Shown here in pieces: positions 7,692 to 16,038 of a stretch of DNA of 64,000 nt. The position numbers were made by a program, and so were the translations under genes. The stretch lies in contig NZ_CP043450.1 in the NCBI RefSeq assembly GCF_003286415.2, forward strand, positions 682,001-746,000. The letters are read 5' to 3'. This DNA is from Mucilaginibacter rubeus. GTDB lineage: Bacteria; Bacteroidota; Bacteroidia; Sphingobacteriales; Sphingobacteriaceae. The notes below the pieces were generated by a model that searched no databases, was not told where the DNA came from, and saw only the letters and a list, made by a program, of their open reading frames with translations. Each line of letters starts with the position of its first letter. The stretch's first letter is position 1.

Positions 7692-8909
7692 ATGAGATCA
7701 TTCATTATCAGTAATGCCACGGTGGTAACGCCATCTGAAGTGCTTCAAAATACCTCGGTATTGGTTGAGCATGGCATTATTACACATATCGCTCCTGAAA
7801 TTGATGAACAAATTGCCGTTTTCAGCATTGATGCTGATGGCGCTATCCTGATGCCGGGCATTATCGATATCCATACCGATGCTATGGATGCCGAGATCGT
7901 TCCTCGTTCGGGTGCCGATATTCCTATCAATGTGGCTTTCCGTGAGCTGGAACGCAAAATGAGTGGTTGCGGCTTTACTACCGTTTACCATTCTATGCAC
8001 CTCGGCTATGATATGGCCGAATTGCATTCGCGCAGTAAATATACCCGCGATGAGGTTTTTGAAACCGTGCATCGTGCTTCAAAAGGCAGCACGCTTTTAA
8101 ATAACAAGATCCACTTACGGTTTGAACTATCGGGTGTAAAGGCTTACGAAAGCTGCTTTGAACTGATGGATAAAGGTTATGTACAGCTGTTATCCGTAAT
8201 GGACCATACCCCGGGGCAGGGGCAGATTAGCAAGGAATATTTTATAGCCTTCGCCATGAAAATGGGTAAATCGGCCGAAGAGGCTGAGCAGGCTTTTATT
8301 GAAAAACTGGCGATGCCGGTCATCGCCGGAAAAGAGCTGGAAGCCATGATCAAGCATGCACAGCAGTTACACATTCCTGTAGCGTCACATGATGACGACA
8401 GCGTAGAAAAAGTTGATTATATGCGCGGTTTAGGCATAGATATCTGCGAATTTCCTATCACTATGGAGACCGCAAAGCATGCTGCCCAATTAGGCATGCA
8501 TGTGGTTGGCGGCGCTTCAAACATATTGAGAGGCGGTTCGCTTTCCGGTAACCTGAACATGAAGGACGCGGTGTTACAAGGTGCGGTTGATTCGTTATGT
8601 TCCGACTACTACCCGCCGGCTATTATTCATGCTATATTTAAGTTATATAATGAAGAGGGTATGCCGTTGCCCGAAGCGGTGAAAATGGCAACCCTGAACC
8701 CGGCTAAAGCGGTAGGGATCAACAATCATACTGGCAGTATCGAAACCGGCAAAGATGCCGATCTGGTCATCGTGAAGCTACTTGACGGCATCCCTATGGT
8801 TACACATACCATTGTAAGGGGGCACATTGTGGCGCAGGCCAGCAATAAAATAAATTATAATAAGGACTATCAACCGGATAATAATTTATCATTAACCAAT
8901 GAGCTATAA
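7692..8909 (+). CDS. phnM: Ribose 1-alkylphosphonate 5-triphosphate diphosphatase PhnM (first copy)
   Basis: PhnM is an amidohydrolase-fold enzyme that removes pyrophosphate from ribose 1-alkylphosphonate 5-triphosphate to give the PhnJ substrate. The 405 residues show the family signature MPGIIDIHTD (H61 and D63 as metal ligands), IVPRSGADIP, the VMDHTPGQGQ loop, the VASHDDDS motif, the LRGGSLSGN loop and SDYYPPAI near the end, then NPAKAVGI. E. coli PhnM has 378 residues. Its stop overlaps the following gene by 11 bases. A second, divergent PhnM lies at 16039. Confidence 0.94.
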   Translation: MRSFIISNATVVTPSEVLQNTSVLVEHGIITHIAPEIDEQIAVFSIDADGAILMPGIIDIHTDAMDAEIVPRSGADIPINVAFRELERKMSGCGFTTVYHSMHLGYDMAELHSRSKYTRDEVFETVHRASKGSTLLNNKIHLRFELSGVKAYESCFELMDKGYVQLLSVMDHTPGQGQISKEYFIAFAMKMGKSAEEAEQAFIEKLAMPVIAGKELEAMIKHAQQLHIPVASHDDDSVEKVDYMRGLGIDICEFPITMETAKHAAQLGMHVVGGASNILRGGSLSGNLNMKDAVLQGAVDSLCSDYYPPAIIHAIFKLYNEEGMPLPEAVKMATLNPAKAVGINNHTGSIETGKDADLVIVKLLDGIPMVTHTIVRGHIVAQASNKINYNKDYQPDNNLSLTNEL

Positions 8910-9705
8910 GCAGGCAACAGCAAGCACCATGGACCTGGCATTTGATGATTACAACAAAAGGCAGGTCTACGAAATTTCGGCAGAGCGGAACAAGGAACGG
9001 GCGTTGGAAGCCCGGCCCGCGGGTAATTTTATTTATAAAAACGATGGCTGGCAACCGCTGGAGTACGAAGGGTTCGCCATAGTATCCATGCTGGATGAAA
9101 ACCCCGGCAACGAACCGCTTACCGCCCGGCTAACCGCCATTCAGAAAGAGCTTAGCTTAAACCTTTCGCCACGCGCTGCTTTTTATCAGCTCCCTCCTCA
9201 AAGCTTTCATCAAACTGTAGCCAATACTTTATCTGCCGACAGGTTTAAACAACATATCTTGTATGCCGGCTTGGAACAAACTTATCCGTCGATAGTAGGC
9301 AAAGCCTTAAATGCCATACCATCTACCGAAGGTGAAGCGCTTATTCGTATGAAAATGGCCGGACTGAGCATTTTTGGTACCGCGATAGGTATTTTGGGCG
9401 TTTTTGAAGATGAAGAAGACTACAACCAGATCGTAAACTTCCGGTCGGCTTTTTATGCCGATGAACAACTGGCAAAGTTGGATGTTAAAATGACCCGCCC
9501 TTTCATCGGTCATATCACGTTAACCTACATCGAACAAAACCTCAACAAAAATCAAAAAGAACATTTGGCCGGAGTGATCAGCGAGATCAACGAAAGCCTG
9601 GCTGTTGAGGATAATTACTTCAATATCGCGATTACCGGACTCAGGAGGTACCATCACCTGGCCGATTTTATGAAGAAGGATAATTACCCTGTTCATCAAT
9701 TTTAA
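8899..9705 (+). CDS. 2H phosphoesterase superfamily protein, DUF1868-like, coupled to phnM
   Basis: The 268-residue protein has two H-x-T motifs about 100 residues apart, H104-Q-T106 in SFHQT and H205-I-T207 in GHITLTYI. This is the arrangement of 2H phosphoesterases, which open 2',3'-cyclic phosphates or form related bonds. It resembles the DUF1868 branch of that superfamily. It overlaps phnM by 11 bases and lies within the phn operon. In E. coli the step after PhnJ is opening of 5-phosphoribosyl 1,2-cyclic phosphate by PhnP, a metallo-beta-lactamase fold enzyme not seen here. I infer that this protein may do that step without metal. The family call is firm; the substrate is a proposal. Confidence 0.78.
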   Translation: MSYKQATASTMDLAFDDYNKRQVYEISAERNKERALEARPAGNFIYKNDGWQPLEYEGFAIVSMLDENPGNEPLTARLTAIQKELSLNLSPRAAFYQLPPQSFHQTVANTLSADRFKQHILYAGLEQTYPSIVGKALNAIPSTEGEALIRMKMAGLSIFGTAIGILGVFEDEEDYNQIVNFRSAFYADEQLAKLDVKMTRPFIGHITLTYIEQNLNKNQKEHLAGVISEINESLAVEDNYFNIAITGLRRYHHLADFMKKDNYPVHQF

Positions 9706-9720
9706 TCAAATTTTTTGGTG

Positions 9721-10368
9721 ATGAAATATTTTGAAAACTACCCGCCGGTTACCGAACAAAAGCAGGGACACCAGTTGGGGGAGGAGCCCTATATCCATTC
9801 CAGTTGTATTGTGAAAGACAGCAGCCTTGGTCCGTGGACTGCCCTTGGCGCAGGTACTTGGCTGGTTGAATCAATCTTTGGCGATTACAGTTATACCGCC
9901 GGTAACGTACAGATCATCTATTCCGAAATAGGCAAATACTGCTCCATAGCCAACAGTGTGCGTATCAACCCCGGTAATCATCCGCAATGGAGGGTTACAC
10001 AGCATCACATGACCTATCGCCGTGCCCATTATGGTTTAGGCGAGGATGATCAGGATTTTTTTCAGTGGCGCCGGGACCATAAATGTACCATTGGCCATGA
10101 TGTTTGGATAGGCCATGGCGCGGTAATTATGCCGGGCGTAAATATTGGTACCGGAGCCATCATTGGATCGGGAGCCATAGTGACTAAAGATGTTGGCCCT
10201 TATGAAATAGCTGTTGGCGTGGCCGCAAAAGTGATCAAAAAGCGATTTGACGATGCCACTATCGAAAAGCTGCTGGCCAGCGAATGGTGGAACTGGGACC
10301 GCGAAACATTGGAACAAAACTTTAACGATCTGCTCAATTTAGAAGTATTCATTGATAAGTACTGTTAA
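9721..10368 (+). CDS. Phosphonate-operon hexapeptide-repeat acyltransferase
   Basis: A left-handed beta-helix acyltransferase of about 215 residues, like those repeatedly found in C-P lyase operons and related to chloramphenicol/virginiamycin acetyltransferases. Visible features are the imperfect hexapeptide turns from residue 30 to 175 (for example IGHDVWIGHGAVIMPGVNIG and IIGSGAIVTKD), the loop NPGNHPQWRVTQHHMTYR and the C-terminal WWNWDRETLEQN. It may acylate an aminophosphonate or a pathway intermediate, as PhnO does in E. coli with a different fold. That role is inferred from operon membership. I use the ATG at 9721; TTG and GTG codons lie directly before it. Confidence 0.85.
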   Translation: MKYFENYPPVTEQKQGHQLGEEPYIHSSCIVKDSSLGPWTALGAGTWLVESIFGDYSYTAGNVQIIYSEIGKYCSIANSVRINPGNHPQWRVTQHHMTYRRAHYGLGEDDQDFFQWRRDHKCTIGHDVWIGHGAVIMPGVNIGTGAIIGSGAIVTKDVGPYEIAVGVAAKVIKKRFDDATIEKLLASEWWNWDRETLEQNFNDLLNLEVFIDKYC

Positions 10369-10377
10369 TAATCTCCT

Positions 10378-11289
10378 ATGAAAAAACTGATCATTGCTGC
10401 CCTTATTGCTTTAACGGCATTTTCGGCATGCAAAAATAAAACTGCGCTGAATAGCAACGGCGTGCCCCAAACACTTACCATAGCCGTTGTACAATCGGAA
10501 GGGGTAGAAGGGATAAAACAGGTGCGCGAACAAATGCGTGATTATCTGGCGAAGAAATTAAATATGCCGGTTGAGCTGATTTACAGTAATGATTATACCG
10601 GGGTGATAGAAGCGTTACGTGCCAATAAGGCCCATATAGCCGATATGCAGCCTTTTGCTTACGTGATAGCCACCCGTACTTTAAAACTAACTCCTTTAGT
10701 TACTTTAGGCAATAACGGCAAGCCAACAACGTACAAAAGTGTGATTATAGCCAACGCCCATGGCAATATCAAAACCATGGATGATGTAAAGGCACACTCC
10801 AAAAACCTTGTTCTTGGTTTTGTTGAGCCAGCTTCGGCTTCGGGGCATTTGATACCGAGAGCATATTTAAACGCTATCGGTCTTAACCCCGATACCGCCT
10901 TTAAGCAAACCATTTTCGCGGGTAACCACCTTACTTCGGTATTATCAGTAAAATCGGGTAAAACGGATATTGGCTGTACAACTAATCTCATTTTTATGCT
11001 GATGACTAAAGCCAAAATGATTAATGATGGCGATATCAGGGTGCTTTGGACATCAGACCCTATTGTCAGCGATCCAATTGTAGTTAAAAGTGATATCAAT
11101 AAAGATCTTCAAAAACGGATTCAGCAGGCCTACCTGGATATGAACAAAGAGCGCCCGGAGATATTGAAAGCCTATGTAAAAATCTTTATAAAAGATACCA
11201 CAAGGCGCAGCTATATGGTGGCTAACGATACACTGTATAACGGCTTGAGGAAAATAGCAGGCAGCATTAAAAGTTTAAAGGCAAACTAA
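10378..11289 (+). CDS. phnD: Phosphonate ABC transporter substrate-binding lipoprotein PhnD, paralogue 1
   Basis: A 303-residue binding protein with a lipoprotein signal (LTAFSAC, lipidated Cys18). It has the PhnD landmarks DYTGVIEALR (Y73), KPTTYKSVI (Y119) and EPASASGHLIP. E. coli PhnD binds 2-aminoethylphosphonate with Tyr47, Tyr93, Glu177 and Asp205. The aligned residues here are Y73, Y119, L204 and D232, so the amine-binding Glu is lost. It also has EPASAS where the two neighbours have DPASTS. It is the first of three tandem copies and the most divergent. It probably feeds the PhnC/PhnE transporter encoded downstream, with a changed ligand preference. Confidence 0.9.
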   Translation: MKKLIIAALIALTAFSACKNKTALNSNGVPQTLTIAVVQSEGVEGIKQVREQMRDYLAKKLNMPVELIYSNDYTGVIEALRANKAHIADMQPFAYVIATRTLKLTPLVTLGNNGKPTTYKSVIIANAHGNIKTMDDVKAHSKNLVLGFVEPASASGHLIPRAYLNAIGLNPDTAFKQTIFAGNHLTSVLSVKSGKTDIGCTTNLIFMLMTKAKMINDGDIRVLWTSDPIVSDPIVVKSDINKDLQKRIQQAYLDMNKERPEILKAYVKIFIKDTTRRSYMVANDTLYNGLRKIAGSIKSLKAN

Positions 11290-11291
11290 AC

Positions 11292-12212
11292 ATGAAGACA
11301 TTTAATGTTTTTTTGCTGGTTGTAGCCATGTTGGCCGCCGTAAGCGGTTGTAAAAACAAGGCCAATCTGGATGCCAATGGCGTACCCGGTAAGTTGCTCA
11401 TAGGCTCATATGGGGGTGATAACCCGGCTCAATACCGTGAGGCGCTTGATCCTTTCGCGGCCTATCTCTCCAAAAAACTGGGAATGGAAGTAGAGTTCTT
11501 TTACACTACCGATTATCCTGCATTGATAGAGGCCATGCGATCAAAAAAGATCCACATGGCGCATTTAACGCCTTACGCTTATATACTGGCTACGCAAAAG
11601 CCGGGTTTGGCATCTATTGTTACGCTTGGTATTAAGGGCAAGCCTACGGTGTACCATAGCATTATCTTTACCAATAAAAAAACAGGCCTTAAAACCATGG
11701 CCGATGTTAAAGCCCGCGCCAAAAATCTTACCCTTTGCTTTGCCGACCCGGCCTCAACTTCGGGCCATCTTATTCCGCGTGGCTACCTCGACTCCATTGG
11801 CCTCGATCCGGATAAAGCATTCAAAGCAACCATATTTGCCGGTAGCCACGCCGCCGCTATTTTGAGTGTGAAGTCGGAGAAAGTAGACGTGGGCTGCTCT
11901 ACCAGCGAACTGGCTTTGGAAAAGCTGATCCGTGAGCATATTATTAATCGCGAGGATATTGTGATCCTGTGGACATCACCGCCGATTGTAAACGATGCTA
12001 TCGCCATCAGAACCGATCTGAATAAAGATTTTATTAATAAAGTACAGCAAGCTTACCTGAACGCCAACCACGACGATTTTGAAGCCTTTAAAAAATACGT
12101 TTTGCTGTACTGGCCCAACCCGCATGAAATGTCTTACGTGCCTATTCAGGATTCGGCATATAACCAGTTGCGCAAAATAGCGGGGAGTATAAAGGATTTG
12201 AAGCAAAAATAA
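11292..12212 (+). CDS. phnD: Phosphonate ABC transporter substrate-binding lipoprotein PhnD, paralogue 2
   Basis: The second of three tandem PhnD copies has 306 residues and a lipobox ending in AVSGC (Cys20). It keeps the whole E. coli-type ligand set by alignment: Y75 in DYPALIEAMR, Y121 in KPTVYHSII, E206 in GCSTSELAL and D235 in PPIVNDAIA, with the phosphonate-binding loop DPASTSGHL. On this basis it is the copy most likely to bind aminoalkylphosphonates such as 2-aminoethylphosphonate. It begins two bases after paralogue 1, so the genes are cotranscribed. It is clearly closer to paralogue 3 than to paralogue 1 in the YTTDY and DPASTS segments. Confidence 0.92.
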   Translation: MKTFNVFLLVVAMLAAVSGCKNKANLDANGVPGKLLIGSYGGDNPAQYREALDPFAAYLSKKLGMEVEFFYTTDYPALIEAMRSKKIHMAHLTPYAYILATQKPGLASIVTLGIKGKPTVYHSIIFTNKKTGLKTMADVKARAKNLTLCFADPASTSGHLIPRGYLDSIGLDPDKAFKATIFAGSHAAAILSVKSEKVDVGCSTSELALEKLIREHIINREDIVILWTSPPIVNDAIAIRTDLNKDFINKVQQAYLNANHDDFEAFKKYVLLYWPNPHEMSYVPIQDSAYNQLRKIAGSIKDLKQK

Positions 12213-12224
12213 AACGCTGTAACG

Positions 12225-13151
12225 ATGAAAAATCTGATAACGTGTTTGATTTTATTATGTACGTTACTGGTATCCGGCGGTTGTCGTGATAGTGCCGATC
12301 TGGATGCTAATGGCATTCCTCATAAGCTTATTGTTACGCTTTATGGCAGCGATGATCCCGGAGCATTGAAGGGAGCGATAAAACCCTTTCAGCATTATCT
12401 TGAAAAAAAGCTTGGTATGCCGATAGAGTTCATTTACACTACCGATTATACATCGGTAATTGAAGCGTTAAGGGCAAAGAAAACACATATAGCTTACCTG
12501 AGTCCTTTTTCGTATGTGCTGGCCTCGCAAAAGCATGATATTACCCCTATAATAACCACGGGCGAAGATGGGAAACAGTCTATGTACCACAGTACCATTT
12601 TTACCAATATCCGCACCGGCATTAACAGTATTGCCGATTTAAAAAAACGTTCCAAAAACATCACACTTTGTTTTGCCGATCCGGCTTCAACTTCGGGGCA
12701 TTTAATACCCCGGGCGTACCTGACCACCATTGGTTTAAACCCGGACAAAAACGTTTTTAAGGAAACCATTTTTGCGGGCAATCATGTGGCATCGGTGCTT
12801 GCCGCGGCATCTGGTAAGGTAGATGTTGGCTGTGCCGCTACCGAATTCGGTTTGGAGATTGCTGAACGGAAGGGTTTGGTAAAGGCAGATCAGATCAAAG
12901 TTTTATGGCAATCTAAACCTATTGTAGGCAGCCCGATTGTAGTACGTAACGACTTGAATAAGGAGCTGGTTAAAAAGATCCAAAACTTATATGTGAACCT
13001 GGCCAAAGATGAGCCGGGTATTTTTTTGCCTTATATGAAACTGTTGCACTCCCAGCCCGAACGCTACTCGTACATGACCGTTCAGGATTCGATGTATAAC
13101 GGCATCAGAGCAATAGCCTCCGGAATTAAAGACCTAAACGTAGTTAAGTAA
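12225..13151 (+). CDS. phnD: Phosphonate ABC transporter substrate-binding lipoprotein PhnD, paralogue 3
   Basis: The third tandem PhnD has 308 residues and a lipobox LLVSGGC (Cys20). Tyr75, Tyr121 and the DPASTSGHL loop are present and the Glu equivalent is kept (E207 in GCAATEFGL). The position matching E. coli Asp205 is S236 (PIVGSPIVV instead of PIVNDAIAI). It therefore differs from both neighbours in the amine pocket. The end of the gene is followed by a 190-base block of direct and inverted repeats before phnC, which could protect or terminate the upstream transcript. Confidence 0.91.
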   Translation: MKNLITCLILLCTLLVSGGCRDSADLDANGIPHKLIVTLYGSDDPGALKGAIKPFQHYLEKKLGMPIEFIYTTDYTSVIEALRAKKTHIAYLSPFSYVLASQKHDITPIITTGEDGKQSMYHSTIFTNIRTGINSIADLKKRSKNITLCFADPASTSGHLIPRAYLTTIGLNPDKNVFKETIFAGNHVASVLAAASGKVDVGCAATEFGLEIAERKGLVKADQIKVLWQSKPIVGSPIVVRNDLNKELVKKIQNLYVNLAKDEPGIFLPYMKLLHSQPERYSYMTVQDSMYNGIRAIASGIKDLNVVK

Positions 13152-13335
13152 TTAGTTCATAGAGTGGGTTCATAGTTGATGGTTCATGGATCATAGTAAA
13201 AAAGGGTTCATGGTTGATGGTTCATGGATCATGGCAAAAAGTAAGTTCATAGATTATAGCAAAGAGTTTGATAGTGTATTTTGGCTCTTATTCATGTACC
13301 TATGAACCATCAACCATGAACCATCAACTATGAAC
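13148..13335. repeat. Direct and inverted repeats between phnD3 and phnC
   Basis: Two near-identical direct copies of a GGTTCATAGTTGATGGTTCA-like unit followed by TGGATCAT begin near 13166 and 13203. The same unit returns inverted near the right end. The arms 13168-13189 and 13314-13335 are perfect reverse complements over 22 bases. The RNA could form a long hairpin between the binding-protein genes and the transporter genes. Confidence 0.85.
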
Positions 13336-13363
13336 AAAACAGTATACTAAAGCATAAAGCGCG

Positions 13364-14164
13364 ATGATTGAAGTAAAAGGTTTAACCAAAACACTGCCCA
13401 ATGGGCGTAAGTTGTTAAACGGTATCGATTTTACCGTTAAAAAAGGAGAGTTTGTAGGGATTTTGGGGCCAAGTGGGGCGGGGAAAACGCTTACGCTTCG
13501 GTGCCTTAACGGCTTGTTAAAACCCGATGCAGGTTCGGTATTGGTGGAGGATGAGCACGGTAAAAAGCACGACATCTGTCAGATCAGCAAAAAGCAACTG
13601 CGTCATGTGCGCGAACGGATAGGCGTTATTTTCCAGGGATACCATTTGGTGAAACGGCTATCGGTACTGGAGAATGTAATGATTGGCCGGTTAGGGCAGA
13701 TTAGTACCATCCGGAGCCTGGTTTATGGTTTTACCGACAAGGAAGCTGAAGAAGCACTGCTGGCCCTGGAAAAAGTAAAGATGGCTCACCTGGCACAAAA
13801 CCGTACGGGCAGTTTAAGCGGTGGCGAAATGCAGCGCGTAGCTATTGCGAGGGCTATTTTTCAGTCGCCTACCTTGTTGCTGGCGGATGAGCCTATCTCC
13901 AACCTGGATCCAAGCAATGCCAAGGTGATCATGAAGCTGATCCGTCCGTTATCAGAAAATATCCCGGTTGTAGGCGTGTTTCATCAACCCGAAATGACTG
14001 CCAAATATTGTACGCGGGTCATCGCGATAAAGGACGGACAGGTTGTTTACGATGGCGATCCCAAGTTATCCAACAAAACCCTCGAAGATATTTACGGCGA
14101 AGAACTGGCGCAGATGGAGCAGTATGAGCACGCCGTACCTACACCCGAAATTGTAAGGATATGA
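13364..14164 (+). CDS. phnC: Phosphonate ABC transporter ATP-binding protein PhnC
   Basis: The 266-residue ATPase of the phosphonate importer has Walker A GPSGAGKT (residues 35-42), Q-loop FQGYHLVKRLSVLENV, signature LSGGEMQRVAIARAI, Walker B LLLADEPISNLD and an H-loop GVFHQPEM. The VLENVMIGRLG segment is typical of PhnC. The stop overlaps the first permease gene by four bases (ATGA), so translation of the transporter genes is coupled. It sits downstream of three phnD genes, giving one ATPase and one permease pair for three binding proteins. Confidence 0.93.
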   Translation: MIEVKGLTKTLPNGRKLLNGIDFTVKKGEFVGILGPSGAGKTLTLRCLNGLLKPDAGSVLVEDEHGKKHDICQISKKQLRHVRERIGVIFQGYHLVKRLSVLENVMIGRLGQISTIRSLVYGFTDKEAEEALLALEKVKMAHLAQNRTGSLSGGEMQRVAIARAIFQSPTLLLADEPISNLDPSNAKVIMKLIRPLSENIPVVGVFHQPEMTAKYCTRVIAIKDGQVVYDGDPKLSNKTLEDIYGEELAQMEQYEHAVPTPEIVRI

Positions 14165-14958
14165 AAGGCCAGGCTACATACAGTTTTAAGCGGTACCGCA
14201 AATTTGTGCTCCCGCTCATTTTGCTCATAGCAGTTACCGAAGGGGCCGCGATAGTTTGCGGGGCCACTTTTGACAAATTGGAAACAGGTATTGTTAAAGG
14301 CTTATCCTTTCTGCAATTTATGTTCCCGCCAGATTGGGCCGCGTTCAAAGATATGCTGGAACCTGCATTTCAATCCATTACCATCGCCGCGTTAGGTACT
14401 ATATTCGGCACCATTCTTTCGGTAGTGTTTGCTGTACTGGCGGCTTCCAATATCTCCCATAGCTGGGTGCGTAATACAGCCCGTTTCCTGATAGGGTTGG
14501 AGCGGTCGGTACCCGAAATAGTGATCCTGCTGTTGCTGATCGCAGCCTTTGGATTAGGTTCGATGCCGGGCATCGTATCGTTAACCTTGGGCTGCATAGG
14601 GATGTTGGGCAAACTGCTGGCCGATATTATTGAGGAGATAGACCCGGCAATGATCGAGTCGATGGAGTCATTAGGGGCCAACAAACTACAGATCATCTGG
14701 TTTGGCGTAATGCCGCAGATTATACCCAATCTTGTTTCTTACGCGCTGTTCAGGTTTGAGATCAATATCCGCTTATCGGTAATATTAGGGGCGATTGGGG
14801 CTGGTGGCATTGGTTATGAACTTGATTATTCGTTTAGTATGCTACAGTACCACCGCGCGTTTACTGCCATGATTGTGGTTATGGTCATGATCTTCTGTAC
14901 CGAGCGCTTATCATACATGTTAAGGAAAAAGTTTAAAGTAGAGGGGGCGCTGCAATGA
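14161..14958 (+). CDS. phnE: Phosphonate ABC transporter permease PhnE, first subunit
   Basis: This is an inner-membrane permease of 265 residues with about six hydrophobic segments. The EAA loop that contacts the ATPase is visible as SMESLGANKLQIIWFGVMPQIIP, followed by a FEINIRLSVILGAIGAGGIG segment that is characteristic of PhnE. The N-terminus is basic and cytosolic. It overlaps phnC and the second permease by four bases each, so the three proteins are probably made in fixed ratio. E. coli K-12 has a single PhnE; two-permease phosphonate importers are common elsewhere. Confidence 0.92.
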   Translation: MKGQATYSFKRYRKFVLPLILLIAVTEGAAIVCGATFDKLETGIVKGLSFLQFMFPPDWAAFKDMLEPAFQSITIAALGTIFGTILSVVFAVLAASNISHSWVRNTARFLIGLERSVPEIVILLLLIAAFGLGSMPGIVSLTLGCIGMLGKLLADIIEEIDPAMIESMESLGANKLQIIWFGVMPQIIPNLVSYALFRFEINIRLSVILGAIGAGGIGYELDYSFSMLQYHRAFTAMIVVMVMIFCTERLSYMLRKKFKVEGALQ

Positions 14959-15767
14959 GTACGGTTGATATTATCATGCCTTCAAAAAGGTATAAGCAAA
15001 AGGCAACCATTTTTATGGTATCGGCTATTGTTATCCTGGTAGCCTGCATTTATCTGAACTTTAACCCCATAATGATCTTTACTGAGTTTCATTATGTGCG
15101 CGATTTGCTTGGCGAAATGTTTATGCCCAATTACCAGATCCTGTATGAAAATACATCCACAGGCATATCTATATTACAAACCTTGTCCATGGCATTTTTG
15201 GGTACTTTGTATGGCGGCCTCATAGCCTTTGTACTTGCTTTTCTGGCTGCATCCAACACGATGCCTTATAAAGCCGTGCGTATCATAACACAGGTATTTG
15301 TATCCATGCTGCGGGTGATACCGGCGTTGGTTGTGGTGCTGGTGTTTGTAATAGCCGTTGGCCCGGGTTCGTTTTCTGGTGTGCTTACGCTGGTTATTGT
15401 TACCATAGGATCATTTGCCAAGCTCTTTACCGAAATTATCGAGAATGTAGAGAGCGGTCCGGGAGAGGCTATCTTTTCGGTAGGGGCAAGTCGCCTGCAG
15501 GTGATCCGGTACTCCATTATACCCCAAATTATGCCTTCATTTATCGCCAATTTGCTGTATGCCTTTGATGTAAACATGCGTGCGGCGATAGGCCTGGGTA
15601 TTTTTGGTGGCGGCGGTATCGGTTTCCAATTACAGATGGCTAAAAGTGTGCTGCATTATAAAGACGTAACCGCGCTTATCACCATCATTATTATACTGGT
15701 TATTTTGGTTGAAAAGTTATCCGATTATTTAAGGAAAAGGATTTTGGGTGAAGGGAAGCTGGGGTAG
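14955..15767 (+). CDS. phnE: Phosphonate ABC transporter permease PhnE, second subunit
   Basis: The second permease subunit has 270 residues. It has an N-terminal membrane span (about residues 18-36), a core of five or six further segments, the EAA loop FSVGASRLQVIRYSIIPQIMP and the PhnE-type FDVNMRAAIGLGIFGGGGIG. It starts within the last codons of the first permease (ATGA overlap). The two subunits are similar in design but clearly different in sequence, which suggests a heterodimeric channel. The gene ends the tightly packed transporter block; a nested palindrome follows. Confidence 0.92.
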   Translation: MSTVDIIMPSKRYKQKATIFMVSAIVILVACIYLNFNPIMIFTEFHYVRDLLGEMFMPNYQILYENTSTGISILQTLSMAFLGTLYGGLIAFVLAFLAASNTMPYKAVRIITQVFVSMLRVIPALVVVLVFVIAVGPGSFSGVLTLVIVTIGSFAKLFTEIIENVESGPGEAIFSVGASRLQVIRYSIIPQIMPSFIANLLYAFDVNMRAAIGLGIFGGGGIGFQLQMAKSVLHYKDVTALITIIIILVILVEKLSDYLRKRILGEGKLG

Positions 15768-15831
15768 GTTGTCTGAATCAGAATTTTCAGAATTAATGAA
15801 TTTTCAGAATAAAGAATAGACATAGCCGCTC

Positions 15832-15934
15832 GGCTCCAGCCGAGTGGCAACTATCAAGCGGCCTCTGGCCGCCGTAAATAAGTATGGCGTATACAGGCCA
15901 GAGGCCTGGGAATAACTACCACTCGGCTGGAGCC
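15832..15934. repeat. Nested perfect inverted repeats before the second phnM
   Basis: Outer arms 15832-15847 and 15919-15934 are perfect reverse complements (16 bases, GGCTCCAGCCGAGTGG). Inner arms 15860-15870 and 15896-15906 are perfect reverse complements (11 bases, GGCCTCTGGCC), and the left inner arm is itself nearly palindromic. The block would fold as a long stem with side hairpins and may end the phnCEE transcript or be a mobile palindromic element. Confidence 0.88.
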
Positions 15935-16038
15935 TTGCAATGACATGGTTGGCTCCAATCAACTACTCACCTCACCCTAATATCGCGCTAATAATTGGAG
16001 TATATTTTTACCAGTGATAAAATATATCTGATAATAAA

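Noticed and set aside
13148..13335. CRISPR array
   Set aside because: The repeats are few, unevenly spaced and partly inverted, spacers are not of uniform length and no cas genes are near.
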